64,000 bases of DNA from Branchiostoma floridae. Taxonomy: Eukaryota > Chordata > Leptocardii > Amphioxiformes > Branchiostomatidae. Below, piece after piece: positions 48,248 through 60,409 of this stretch. The notes below the pieces were generated by a model, which searched no databases, had not been told where the DNA came from, and saw only the letters and a program-made list of their open reading frames with translations. A program made the translations under genes and the position numbers. The stretch is taken from NCBI RefSeq assembly GCF_000003815.2, contig NC_049994.1:10645751-10709750 (forward strand). The letters are read 5' to 3'. Position 1 is the first letter of the stretch. Every line of letters starts with the position of its first letter.

Positions 48248-49054
48248 AAAAGAAAACCTTTGTCCAAACAATGTGAAAAACACTCAATCATGTATTGAGT
48301 AATGATGTTAGACTAGTGCAGTAGTATAGATCCAATTGTTATGCAATCGACTATAACCTCATTGGTCTCATAATAAAACATGTCATCCATCTCAGACCTT
48401 GAAACTTCTGGTTTCGGAACTGTGGTATCCCCACTTTCTTATCATCATTACTAATTGACATTCATATTAATTCTTCTCACTGACCTATCACAAATACACC
48501 TTTTGTGTGATCCAGTCATTGTAAAATATTAATAATGCCCCAATGACCCCTTTGTGTGTGAAGAGCACAAAGAGTCCACTGGTTTGTCAGAACTGTCAAT
48601 CTCAATCACCAATTTTAAAAACGAAGGCTTCTAACCCTAACCTGAACTGATGCACATGTCTTAACAATCACATTTTTGGCCAGGATTTTTCAAGCCTGAG
48701 TGACTATTTAACAAGGTCAAACAAAAGTACTTTAGTCAAGGACTTTGTTGTTATCAAATATTTATACTTTGGGGCTGATTTTCTGGAAATTTTGATAATG
48801 ATGATAACTAATTTGTATAAACTTTGGCCACATTTGATTATTCTTTGTGCACACACTTTGATGCTAGTACCAATTCCAACAACTTTTCTTGCAGTATTTC
48901 ATGCCCAAATTTCAGTTTTGGTATTTCAGATGGATGTCCCCAGGCCTTATTTTCCTAGCACCAAAATTTCATTGTGATAGGTAATTCCTGAACTGGGTAA
49001 ATTTTCCCCAAGTTGGCAATCCATCAAAATGGACCAAAAATAAAATAGATGAAA

Positions 49055-49350
49055 AATTGTTAGAATTAAGATTTCTCTGATTGATGATGCTTAAGAGGAA
49101 ACTGCATAATCTCCATAAATATCAATAGTTTTAAAACCACTTTCCATGGATTATAGCAAATTACTGAGCCATATTCTCTCAACTTTTCAGTTATTTTTGT
49201 CACTGCATTTAGTTGGATCCACATTCACCCACTCACATTGAAAAATAAGCAAAAAGTCGATCTGGCTGGAATTTTTCCATGTGAGTTACATTATGACACT
49301 TTCTATCTATTACTAACTGTCCTTTACTTACCAATAAAGGTGTCAACAGT
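49055..49350. repeat. 300-bp dispersed duplication, copy 2
   Basis: Second copy, 1230 bases downstream in the same orientation. On the minus strand both copies end with GTTGACACCTTTATTG followed by GTAAGT, a consensus 5' splice site, so a duplicated minus-strand exon is possible; no clear frame was established. Confidence 0.85.
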
Positions 49351-49871
49351 AGCCACATTAATACACAATCATAAACATATATTTTCACCTTTTACATTGC
49401 TATGGCAATTATAGCTTAAATGTCTACTTTTAGCATAATGATTACAACATACCACTTTTCAATATATAGCACCAGGATTGACCATGTTTGTTTTTCTATG
49501 ATGTTTTTAGAAGATTGTCAAACAATATGATATTGGAGTTCTGCCTCTCACTGCTATATGTAGCTAGAAGCTCTGAGGAAGATATCTGACAGGTATAAAA
49601 ATGTAAGCAGTTTAGAGACATTTAATTTTCTAGTTATACAAAAGAAAACTTGAATATCCTATGATCTACCAACCTGATGAAATTATGTTTGGACGATTTG
49701 CAAACGATTTCATTCTCACTTTTGACAACACAATAAAAGATCCCTGGAATGATAAGTAGTTATTAATTGCCTGATACATATTTGTTTTCTACCACTTTGT
49801 TTGTTTTATGTACTGATGACAAGGGGACAAAAACAGGTGCTAAGGAATGTCGATGACTAATTGTCCCATCG

Positions 49872-50462
49872 ATGTGTACAACAAGTAGTAAACGCAACGT
49901 AAACATGCAAACAATAGATAATCAAGCAAGCTACATAATTTGCTTAATATTTTTGCATGCACGTATGAAATTATATATTGGGTCATTACAGTCTATATTT
50001 TGTAAAACCAAGGACAAGCCCTTGACTAGATACATATCTAATACTAAGTATCAGAACGCTGACAGGACACAGAAACATCATGACATCGTATCTTTCCTCA
50101 ATCTGCGAACTTTCTTTGTGACAAGTGACCTCTGTGTGAACCCGGGCAATTTTGTCCGCCACCTGTCACCGTGGATACGGAGTCACCTTGCCTGGAGCGA
50201 GCAGCTGCCAAAGAGAAAACACAAACCACCCCAAACAATAGAAATTCCCCACATTAAGTCATCTAAGAGAGCGCCGTTTGAAGTAATTGCCAAAGTGGGG
50301 TTAAGAGGTGCTGTTCAGATCACTTGGCGAGACGACAATGGCAGGAACGTCCCAGGTATGACAAGGACGCATACGGGTGGATGTAGATTTATTTTGGAAG
50401 GAAAGTTGATCTATATGTTTACCAATACGTCGAACGTTAGTCTTTTCTCTTCTTGGCATTGA
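49872..50462 (+). other. unassigned 196-codon open frame
   Basis: The longest plus-strand frame outside the retroelement. The second half has a moderately coding-like codon pattern (residues about 75-170, containing SPWIRSHLAWSEQL and VQITWRDDNGRNVPG), while the first half is AT-rich and unlikely to be coding. No domain is recognised. It could be a chance frame, a degenerate exon or a conserved non-coding block. Confidence 0.15.
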
Positions 50463-50469
50463 CCTTTCT

Positions 50470-51130
50470 GAACGCTGCCACACCTCTCCAGCCTCCCTCA
50501 CGTGCACTGGACCAGAACCCAGCGGGCTCTCGGGCGGGGCTCTTCACCCGGGCAAGGCCAAACACCTTTTGTTGGACCTGCCACTCCCCGGTACACTTGG
50601 TGCTTGGACATAAAGGGCGGCATGTAGACGGTGGGGGCGAGCAACAATACGCACAACCTGTAACTCGATACCCTCCTGCTTCCTAGAGCAGCAGTAAAAC
50701 GTCTTCTCGCTGTCACGAGTCCGGAAATCTCGCGGACTAACAAGTGACGCGCCTTTGTTCCCGCGGCCCTGGGCCACTAGGCATCATTGCATCAGCTGAC
50801 CCTTCACGCGACTGGTGTGACATTGGCCGGGGTCGTGCGGAGGTCAACCGCTACCTGACACAAGCCAAGTGCGCTAATCCCGCACCAAACTAGACACTAA
50901 TCCGCCAAGCACCACCATACACATGAAGACGTAATCTCCCAAATCCTCAATCCGCAGCTAATACCCTCTCAAGCCTAATCTCCTGCTCTACAATAAAGGA
51001 CGTACTTCTAACATTTGTTCCGTCTCACGAAAAGAACACAGGATGACGAGAGTATTGGCAGCACACGATCACCTGCTTGACTGACATGCGGGGACACTGA
51101 AAGCTCAGTACGGCCCTTAAAGGACAAGCT
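50470..51130. promoter_or_regulatory. GC-rich promoter-like island
   Basis: CpG-rich block containing CGGGCGGGGCT (GC box, near 50531) and CACCCGGGC. Overlapping open frames on both strands reflect composition. It could be a promoter CpG island, but no transcript is evident. Confidence 0.25.
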
Positions 51131-51358
51131 ATTCAGTCAATATTGGGAGAGCAACAACAAGACGATCCTCTTACGGTGCTAGACAGGGCAAGGGACAAGG
51201 TAAAGACAAGGACAGCTAAAAATAAAACTTCTTTGACGACCAACGCATCTCGGGAGAAAAACAAACAGCTGAACAAGTTTAGTCAGGAGTCTTCCTTCTT
51301 TCTTTTTCTACCCCTTCATAGATTTTTTCTTTTCCTCAGCTATCAGATGGAAGCATCT

Positions 51359-51404
51359 GTTTCTATGGCAACCTGTTTCTATGGCAACCAGTTTCCATGG
51401 CAAC
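51359..51404. promoter_or_regulatory. three tandem RFX X-boxes, 16-bp period
   Basis: GTTTCTATGGCAAC (51359-51372), the same again (51375-51388) and GTTTCCATGGCAAC (51391-51404) sit head to tail with a strict 16-base period. Each matches the RFX X-box consensus. Three phased copies can arise as a tiny minisatellite but would create a strong composite RFX element. Regulatory action and target gene are inferred or unknown. Confidence 0.6.
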
Positions 51405-51409
51405 AGTGA

Positions 51410-52200
51410 TGAGGCAGTCTCACTCTCTATACAGATATTTGGCAATTTGTCTGTGGTTTTGATGTATTTTCAAGGTTTTGATAAGAAAGATATGATTCAG
51501 TGACAGTTTGTCAATTCATACTCACTAGTTTGCAAGTGTCTAAACTTCCACTGGTTGGGATAACGTTGAACCAAACTGAAACAAGAGAGATCATAGAGTT
51601 TTATTCAATGGTAACAAATATTCTGAAATTGTACACTTACACACTCACTACTTAATTTTTTCCTAGTAAAAGGTATTAAAGGATGATTTAAATTTGAGAG
51701 GTAGAATTTGAGCCTACATTACCTATGATTGGTATAAAAGACAATACTGATTTCATACTCTCACATTAAGTCAATAATAATAATGTTTATAGATTCTGCT
51801 TGGGAACCCTCACTGCATAAAATAATATAACATGAAACATATGATACGATAATCATATGAGATAATAATACTAATTGCCTGATCAGTGCATATTTTCTAT
51901 GATTAATGATAAGAATCAGTCAAATGAATGATTACAATGTAGTATTACAGTGTTAGCTGGGTTGCAGAAGTGTGTTTTTTGTCTCGTGTGTATAGCGTGC
52001 TTTCTGCGTAACCTCCTGTGATGTTAGCAGAGACAGGTGAAAGAAAACATGCAGAACTGGAAGCGGGTTCATTCAGAGGTCAGCTCAAGGTTACAGAAAC
52101 AGGATACACCATCTTGGTGGTCACTGCTGACACACCACAGACAACAAACCACTCAGGTGGACGTTTATGAAGGTTGGACATCCAGGTAAACAATATTCAT
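51410..52200. other. non-coding stretch
   Basis: No gene recognised; AATAATAATAATG-type simple sequence near 51775. Confidence 0.45.
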
Positions 52201-52201
52201 T

Positions 52202-52523
52202 TAATACAATTCAATCTCTACAAATGGATAAAAAAATGGAGATATACTTCCAGACGTTTCCAGTGACATCCATCACTCTTCTTCAGCGTCACTAGAATGA
52301 ACTGGCAAAACAATTCAATACAAGTACAGCTAGAATTTGCATTTGAAGTTAGTGAATTGACAAGTTTAACTAGTTTTCTGGTTAGCTGGGTACTGTTAGC
52401 AGTACTTGTATTGAATTGTTCTGCCAGTCCATTCTACTAACACTGAAGAAGAGTGATGGATGTCACTCGAAATGTCCGAAAGTAAATCTTTTCTTATCCA
52501 GTTGTAGAGATTGAATTGTATTA
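52202..52523. mobile_element. 322-bp palindrome, possible Penelope-like relic
   Basis: Arms 52202-52327 and 52402-52523 pair over about 120 bases around a 74-base loop; TAATACAATTCAATCTCTAC starts each arm. Each arm holds, in outward-pointing orientation, CTGAAGA, a GAGTG...CACT stem and GAAA, resembling a hammerhead ribozyme core. Inverted terminal sequences with hammerhead motifs are known from Penelope-like elements. No reverse transcriptase is present. Assignment is inference. Confidence 0.65.
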
Positions 52524-52529
52524 ATACAC

Positions 52530-54150
52530 TCAGATGGACATTCTATACTATCTAATGTCATGTTTCCATTCATTCACTTCTTATTCTTCACATTCTTATT
52601 TCATAACAGTAATTCACAGTTACTAAGCACTACATAACTGGTTATGATTAATTTTGCATAGATCACTTTCCTTTTCTGTAATAAATCACAAGACAACCTT
52701 GGACTAGTGTCACTGCTTTTTTCCCCAAGAATTTGTGACTAAAAATGACCTATCTGCTTATTCTTTGCAGTCAAAGCTTAAAATCCTATGATCTAAAAAT
52801 ATAACTTTTCAATGAAAATACAATTTTACTGGTCTCCTTTTGTTAGGAAAGACATTTTAACAATAATCCTACTGAAAATGGATTTTCTATTATACTGTGC
52901 TTCAAATATTTAGGGATATTTCTAGATAAAACATGCTTTCTGTAATTCAAATCTTGTATAAATCCCAGTGCATCGTCTAGTCCTTTATATAACGCTTCTC
53001 TACGATAACTAATAAAATGACCTTCCTATCAACCTATCTCCTGCACCACTTTATCTGTATCATTTTCCATAAGAGGCGCAACAAATCCTCGTGATTTAGG
53101 GACACAAGCATTGATAAGTCACAGCACACTCTATTATTACCCTGTGAAATATCACAACCCCAATAGGCGATGTTCGTCCTGTGACATCCAGAACGTTACA
53201 ACATACTCCTCCGGCGCTCGTTGGGAAATTGAGAAGCAAGGCAGGTAGATAAAGTGAGACAGATGACGCTCACGTATCGCCACCGCGAGCGTACAATGCC
53301 GCCATTATAGGGCGTATTTACTCCTGGCTGGAAAGCGATCCTCATGGTGACAAATACTTGCCATGTAGCACCCCAATTATTACAACATAACAGTGCATTA
53401 ATAATGATGAAGACGAATGGGGGGACTTTCTCCCTAACCTTGCTGCCTGTAAACTTGCCTAACCCGTCTGCCAACACGCACAGCCTGCACAGGAGTGGAA
53501 GAGCCCTCTAGGACAAAAACCCGGTATTGCAGGTAACCTGGTTTGTCTGTTTTCTCCATCTCATACAAATGCATGATCCTGGTTCCTTAGAAGCCTGGAA
53601 AGGGATGATGTAGAGGATCATGTGATTGTTTGAAAATCAAAGCAAGCCATGACAAGAAATTTGTTTTTAGTCCATATTTCCAGACTTACAAAAGGCACAT
53701 ACTATATTGTTAATAAATTCTACAGTTTATGCAATTTATTTTCATTCAATTTTACAAATTGTTAAGGTAAGTGCAAAAGATGCAACATACTGAGCTTAAA
53801 TGTGATTTTTTTTTTCAAAATAAGATGCAAAAGTTACATAAAATAGCAAAAATACATTTGTTAGATAAGCAAAAAAATACACCCTCAGGCAAAATGTAAT
53901 TATGACTGTCATTACAATAACTGATGGGAGCAGCAGAACAGATGAACATATGATGCCAGGATTCAAAAGCAAGCAATAATGTATCAATTGTAATGACCAC
54001 TGTACTTATTGTACTTTTAGTATTCAAGTTGTGCAATAGTCTGTACTTTTGTGGGTCAGGCATTACCAGCAAGAACTGCTGACCCAGTGTAATGACTTTT
54101 ATTTCATTTCTAATAGATATAAATATAATACAATACTAGAGTTCGGCGAC
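52530..54150. other. non-coding stretch
   Basis: No gene recognised; short open frames only. 53200-53480 is somewhat GC-richer, with a 93-codon minus-strand frame of unknown meaning. Confidence 0.45.
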
Positions 54151-54156
54151 CTCATA

Positions 54157-55198
54157 CCTCCATGAAAATTTAGAGCTTTCATAAATTTCAAGAAATTGAC
54201 TAACACATGAACATAATTTATGCATGGTGTTGTTCATCATTGACTAACGTACACATGTCACAATTATAAAATTCCCATTATTGATCATACAGCGGTTTTG
54301 CAATTTTTACATAAATTATGCAAATAAGTTCCTCATTACCATATTTGGTATCTGCTTATATTCTACCTATCATAATTAACATGTGTTACATTTATTGAAG
54401 TCCAGTTATTGAAAAAAAAATGGAATCATACAATTTCCTCATTAATTATGCAAATCAAGCTCTCATTTGCATAACATGTATATCATTATGAACATCTTTG
54501 CCTAAGGTACCCTCATGCCTAATATGATGCCAATCCGTCAATCCTTTCTGCAGTTATCCTCATTGGAATGTCTTGACAAAAACGCCCCTGCAGTTTCCAA
54601 ATTAAATGTTAGGGGGCTGAAACTTGCCCCACTTTGTCATGACACTAAAAGCTATCTACCACCCAAATGTCAAGACCATATCACGTCAGGGACAAGAGAT
54701 ACATAGAAAAAACTGCTATGATAGAATATTCTCATTAATTATGCAAATGTAATATGATTTTGCATAATTAGTATTTCATTTTGTACAACATTGTCTGAGG
54801 TACCTACATACCAAAAATCATGAAAATCCGCTGTTCCTTTCTTGAGTTATCGTCTTCATTAGTTTTTGACAAAAATGCCCCTGCTATCCCAAAACTAGAC
54901 GCTAGGGGGCCCAAACTTATGTCACTTATTCCTGAGCGCAAGAGCTATGTAACACCTAAAAATTGGGACCATAGCTTGTTCAGAACACGAGATAGCAAAA
55001 CCGGAAGTTGCGCTGCAGTACCAAGGGAAGCCGCTAGGGGGCCCAAAATCTAATCACTTCCAGCTTTCATCACACCCTACCAACACACCAAGTATGAAAC
55101 CAATCCATCCAGCCGTTCTTGAGTTATCTTGTTGACAGACAGACAGACAGACACACAAACGCAGGGTAAAATATAACCTCCATGACATTTCATGGAGG
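54157..55198. mobile_element. 1042-bp TA-flanked non-autonomous DNA element
   Basis: Ends CCTCCATGAAA / TTTCATGGAGG (11 bases, perfect) lie directly inside TA dinucleotides (54155-54156 and 55199-55200). The right terminus forms its own 22-base hairpin. The body contains diverged direct units of about 290 bases with GAGGTACC, TTCTTGAGTTATC, GACAAAAATGCCCCTGC and CTAGGGGGCCCAAA words, then an (ACAG)n run. Related fragments lie at 33040 and 25377. The 63- and 77-codon frames inside are repeat translations. Confidence 0.65.
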
Positions 55199-55204
55199 TA
55201 ACAA

Positions 55205-57520
55205 TGTAGAAGAAAGGCAAATCATTATAGCTTCAAAGATTTTACTGAGACAACAATATTAGTCACACCATACCTGGAAATTGTAAGTTGAATCAGTGAG
55301 ATCTCCTTCTGAGATGCGGTTTCCATGATGCTGCAGTAGGGTGTTGCTATCTGTATAGAGGTGTGAATGGATAGTCACAAAGTGTTGTACATATGTGTGG
55401 TAGAATACAAACAGACAAATCATCACAGTTCGTCGAAATCCTAATTCTAGATTCGGATGTGTTGGCTGACATATTCAAGTTGATTCTTTTTCAAAATTCC
55501 AGCCAATACATGGTAGTGTATAACACGACAGTCAGCTGTGATTATATTAATTATATTGTACATGAAAGTCATAAGTTATATAATCTTCTGCTCACTGCTA
55601 TTGAGTAGATGTTTTTGCACTTGGAGTACACTATGGAATTGGTAAGGTTATGGTGCCTTCACAGACTTGTGTAGCACAGGCAGAGTCTACACAGACTTGT
55701 GTAGACAGAGTCCTTAGTTTTCGGTGATTATGACTTTTAATTGCAGCAGATTGATAATGGAATAGCACTAACATGCATTTGGAAGAGACGTAACTCTTAT
55801 GAGCAAGTAATGCAAAGGCTCTATAATTTCAAATTTTCATAAGAAGTTTCATCAGGTGGGTAAATGACCGGACATGATTGAATGAAAATCTTTGTCACAA
55901 GAAAGAAGTATATTATACTAAGTATGATAATTGTTTTATACAAGATATGAAAAAAGATCCTACATGTATCTCTATCTATCTATCTATCCATCTATGTAAC
56001 ATATATGGTCCAAAACGTGTGTCTGCTATAACAAAGGGACTCAGAAAGTGAGTCAAGTGTCAATCAACAGATCATCACCTTGGACAGGTGTTTCTTAAGG
56101 GCCTAACAGGTGAGAACTCCCAATCAGGGAAACCTTCACCGGTCACACCTTGCCTCCAGAGTGATGGATCGCCACACAGATACAAGTAGTCCGAACAACA
56201 GTCAACTCTGATAACATCTCAGCACGGCAGGGCACATCTTCAGTCAAACAGAGCATCAAGGTGGCACCCTACATTCTTAATTGTTTAATCCAATCTGTTT
56301 CAGACACCATCATTGGTTGGAGGTTGGTGGATGGATGGGTGGAGGGATGGGGTCTCTCCTAAGGTTAATAAGGTTGTTTGGGCTGGCACAATGCAGTTTA
56401 TTGTTTGGCGCTACAGCATAGAGTTGGTTAGTGATTTTTAAAGCCATCTCTGTAATCTTTTCACATTGTTAAGGGGATTCATCGCCTAATCGTTATCAGT
56501 TAATGCTAATTCTTATTATGACACTATGATTTCCAAGGACTTACATAATGAAAATTACCATAAAAAGTAACTACCTTGTTTGTAAGTGCAACTTACATCC
56601 TTGCAACACGTATGGTATCTAGAGTGGTCCCTATCTGCTTTTCTATACCCCTTGGGCCACACAATTGTGCAAGCACTATTGTATAATACTTCAATATATA
56701 CCAGTCCTCTGACTTATGAGAGAATTATGTTGTAACCAAATACAAAACATGGATAATCCTTCAGCAGGTAGAGGAAATATATTGAACATTCCATATGATA
56801 TTGCTTTAGGAAACAGCCAACTTGAATGTGAAAGCGTTCAGAAGACAGAACTGTTTCAAGCATGGCTTGAGGGCTAACTTAAAGACAGACATGCAGAAAG
56901 AAGAGATTTTTCCTGTTTTGTAGCTCAGTAGGACAGGTAAATGGATGGAAGTTCTTATCACAACGATTGCTGTGGCTGGTCCACAAAAGCAGGTGAATAC
57001 ATGATTAATCCTACCCATCATGCTCCTTCAGTAGTATATGATGTGCAGATAGACCCAATGATAAGGGAGGATGATCAGAGAAAGATTGTACATGAAAAAT
57101 TGATCTGCCAACTGCAAGTTTTTTTTATCTTCCTCTCTTGCTCTCTTGCCATGGGCAAAAATACAATGACTGATTGTTTTCAGGAAACTAGAATTTCAGT
57201 AGAATGATAACTAAAAGCTTATGGGACAATTTCAATCATTTGAGTCTTTGTATACTAGTTTTGACTGTGGGTTACTATACCTACCTGTCGTCAATATCAA
57301 TCCACTACTACGAAAGATTAAGGTAATTCTCTAGTACATTTCATTCAGAAACTTCCAATTTTTCTATTGTCAGACAAAATACCAATATGCTTGTGCTCTG
57401 ATAGTATAATAAAGCTTTCTTTATTTTCAATGGATTGATATCAAAATTTGAAAGAAAAAAAAAGCTCACTGAAAAAGGATATCAAAAAAAGAAAACACAC
57501 CAAAATTCAAATGGTTATAT
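55205..57520. other. non-coding stretch
   Basis: Contains an (ATCT)n microsatellite at 55968-55989 and a GGATGG-rich patch near 56320-56352. No gene recognised. Confidence 0.45.
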
Positions 57521-57524
57521 CAGA

Positions 57525-57682
57525 TGCCATATACGCATGAGAATATGCTCAAAACTTAACATTTAGCAAGATACATGACTTAAACATATTCCCATGCATT
57601 TCCCAATCTTGTGGCTAGCTTTAAGTTGCTTTTTGTCTGATGCGATATGTATAAGGGAACATGCTCAAGACTTAGATCTCAG
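57525..57682. repeat. diverged direct repeat pair
   Basis: ATACGCATGAGAATATGCTC and ATATGTATAAGGGAACATGC, each followed by AARACTTA, lie about 115 bases apart. They are possibly an older unit of the duplication that follows. Confidence 0.4.
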
Positions 57683-57714
57683 AAAATATCCCAGTGAGTA
57701 ATCGGCGGTTCTTA

Positions 57715-58318
57715 CGTTCAGCAAGATGTACAGTAGGGCTTGAGCCTGCGTTTTCTCATCTTGTGGCAAATCTTGCCCACTGCTTTGACAGGAGATTTTT
57801 TGTGGTCTGCTCCACATAATCGAATTCGAAACGTGACACAGACCATCACCGTTTCGAATTCAATAATGTAGAACAAGCACAAGGGAAGATTCCTTCTGTC
57901 ATTTACAGTATGTGGACTTAAACTTCTCAACAATGATTATTGTGGGAAAAATGTGATAATACTGTTGTTATCACCTGTGTGTTTGGCTACTTTTGGCTTG
58001 CTATGAGACCGATACATCCATCGAATCAGCATTTTTTACGCTTAGCAAGATGAAGGCGCGTTTTCTCAGTTCTTCTGTTAAATCTTGTCGTCTGCTCTCA
58101 CAGCAGATATTTTCATATTTGACTCGGTGCCACTGAATCCATAAGGTGACGACCTTTACTGACTCAGTGGTATAGAACAAGCACAAGAGTCTTTTGTTAG
58201 CTGTGATGACTTTTAGCCAGGTGTCCGATAATGATCAACTTGAAGGAAAGAAATGCGATAAGTTATTTTACCGTCATTGCCAGTGTCTTGGTGCTTTCAG
58301 TTTGCTATGAGACCGATA
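57715..58318. repeat. tandem duplication, two units of about 300 bp
   Basis: Units start near 57715 and 58028. They share TTACGYTYAGCAAGATG, GCGTTTTCTCA, AAATCTTG, TAGAACAAGCACAAG and TTTGCTATGAGACCGATAC-like words. Each has a hairpin at the same place with different stem sequence (57819-57861 and 58130-58170). Minus-strand frames in both units start with an LCLFY-like peptide but diverge quickly. Confidence 0.7.
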
Positions 58319-58520
58319 CTTGGCGATCCTGGTCAGTTGGTCGCGTTCCTTCTCGCCATCCACGGCCAACTTGCAGATGCCTGGCCAGTGCCTAGCCGTC
58401 GCCATGGCAGTGTGTCCTGACGTTCCAGGTAGCAGACAGTCATGGCGCCGGCCAGTTACTGTTTGGTTATCACTGTAGCATTCTGGCTTAGGTCTATCTT
58501 CTGGAGGTGTGCAGTATGTT
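58274..58520 (-). CDS. possible exon of an unidentified host gene
   Basis: On the minus strand a pyrimidine-rich tract ending in TTGTATTCAG forms a good 3' splice site at 58521. It is followed by an open frame of about 82 codons to a TGA at 58274. The 58320-58500 part is distinctly GC-richer than its surroundings and its third positions look coding. The peptide begins TYCTPPEDRPKPECYSDNQT and contains a conserved-looking GRRHDC and a charged DGEKERDQLTRIAKY segment. I recognise no domain. The last 45 bases overlap the local duplication, so the true 3' end may be a donor near GTATCG. It might equally be a chance GC-rich frame. Confidence 0.3.
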
Positions 58521-58529
58521 CTGAATACA

Positions 58530-60405
58530 AGAAGGATACAAAACAAATATTTGTCAGAAGTGAGTATTAACGTAAGCAAAGGGAGTATTAACTGGATGCG
58601 TAAAAAATCCTCCTATATCCTATAATGGTATATTCTGCCAACCTGATCAAATTATTTTCGGGAGGATTTGTCAGAAGTGTAAATAGATACATGTTGTTAT
58701 TCAAAGCTGACAATTGCATAAAGGACCACCAAGATCATATCATACGACATCTCTAGATATAAAGCTCTCTAATAAAATACTTTCTGAGCAAGGTAGATGT
58801 GTGATTTAAAAAAAAATGAAAAATTTACATTTCATGATTTTACTCCTTTACTCAAAATCCTGTACTTATTTACTTCATTTAGGCAAGAGTTTTCAGCCAT
58901 GAAACAGATATCATACACAATATTATATCTTCTCAAGATATTTCCATTAAAAGAGTCAGAACAATACTTAAAACAGTGGCTGTTATATGTTTCTGCAGTG
59001 TCTGGAATGGTAATAATGATAAAACATTGTCCTTATGCAATAGAATAGACATTGTCACCCCTACACTGTCAATATCGCCAAATGCTATTAAACCGTCGCA
59101 AAATCACATCAAGAAAACATTTCTGTAATTTGTCGGAGACCACCAATATCATAAGCCATTTTTCAGAACACTGGCGCTGTGCAGATGAATAGGGAATGTA
59201 ATGAAAGTACTTCACTAACTCTATCCTCTCACACTNNNNNNNNNNNNNNNNNNNNNNNNNNNNNNNNNNNNNNNNNNNNNNNNNNNNNNNNNNNNNNNNN
59301 NNNNNNNNNNNNNNNNNNNNNNNNNNNNNNNNNNNAATGACTAGAAGATAGTCTGTGGTATTTTTCACATTGTTGCTCTAATGTTTGTTCAACGGGGAAC
59401 AAATTTTCACACATATTTCAAACATAAATCCTAATATCCCAACAGTTCCAACCTGGGATGCCAAACAATAGAACCGTCGTACAACTGACAACGCAAAATA
59501 AAAACTGAAAGCTATACTGGTACGGAATTCCACTGTCTCCATTACACTCCTCTTGCAGCAGCCTTTCCGATTTCATACCTCAATTATTTTTCAAATTACG
59601 TTATAGATCGGGGAGCTATTAGATATCAGATTAGAGGGGCCTTGTTGACTTCTGCAGGCGCCATTAATCACAGCGACACATCCTGTCCTTTTTATGACCT
59701 CCCAGCATGCTCTGCAGTCGGAGTAAGGTTTCAAAGTTACGAATCACGTAATACGCCACCTCTAGTCGGTAATAGTTGGGCTGTGGAAGCTATGTGTGTT
59801 GCAGGGGTTGTCTATTAAAAATGATGGATACATTTTACCAGTAATGTATCTATAATGTATAATAGATGTATAGCTAAAGTAAAACATCTTTCAATACATT
59901 TTATATATATACATGACACTTCTACACCAGCAAGTTGTAATAAATAAAAAAAGACTATCATACATTGAAGAATGGTTTCAGGAGCACAAGTTAATTATAC
60001 AACAGTTTAACACTGCCCCATCAACACTACACATGCATTGCTCTTCAAATCTCCCCATGGTCACCATAACTTTCTGTTTGAAAATAATGTTTCTAAAGCA
60101 AGGCCCCCATATTAATTCTGTTGCAACTTAATCCTATATCAATTATTAATCTATTACTAAAAGCAACGAAATGGTTTTCCATAATTCGGGTCTCTAATGC
60201 CGGAGCTATTTCTTACAGTACAATTTCTTAGGACAATGAATCAAATGCTTGTGGAGTTGGCAGTAATAATGGCTCTAACGTTAGAGATAACGTTTAACAG
60301 ATACAGATGAATCTTGGAGACATAAATGAAAGGAAGAATACATCATACTGCCAAAATTTACAACACATACACACATTTAAAAAACAACAACAATAAGAGT
60401 AATGT
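58530..60405. other. non-coding stretch with assembly gap
   Basis: AT-rich. No gene recognised on either side of the gap at 59236-59335. Confidence 0.45.
59236..59335. other. assembly gap, 100 N
   Basis: Exactly 100 N, probably a placeholder of unknown true size. Frames spanning it are not real. Confidence 0.99.
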
Positions 60406-60409
60406 TATA

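Noticed and set aside
54515-55053. 63- and 77-codon frames with similar sequences
   Set aside because: They translate the internal direct repeats of the 1.04-kb element; similarity reflects DNA duplication.
59069-59414. Minus-strand frames spanning 59.1-59.4 kb
   Set aside because: They cross a 100-N placeholder gap.
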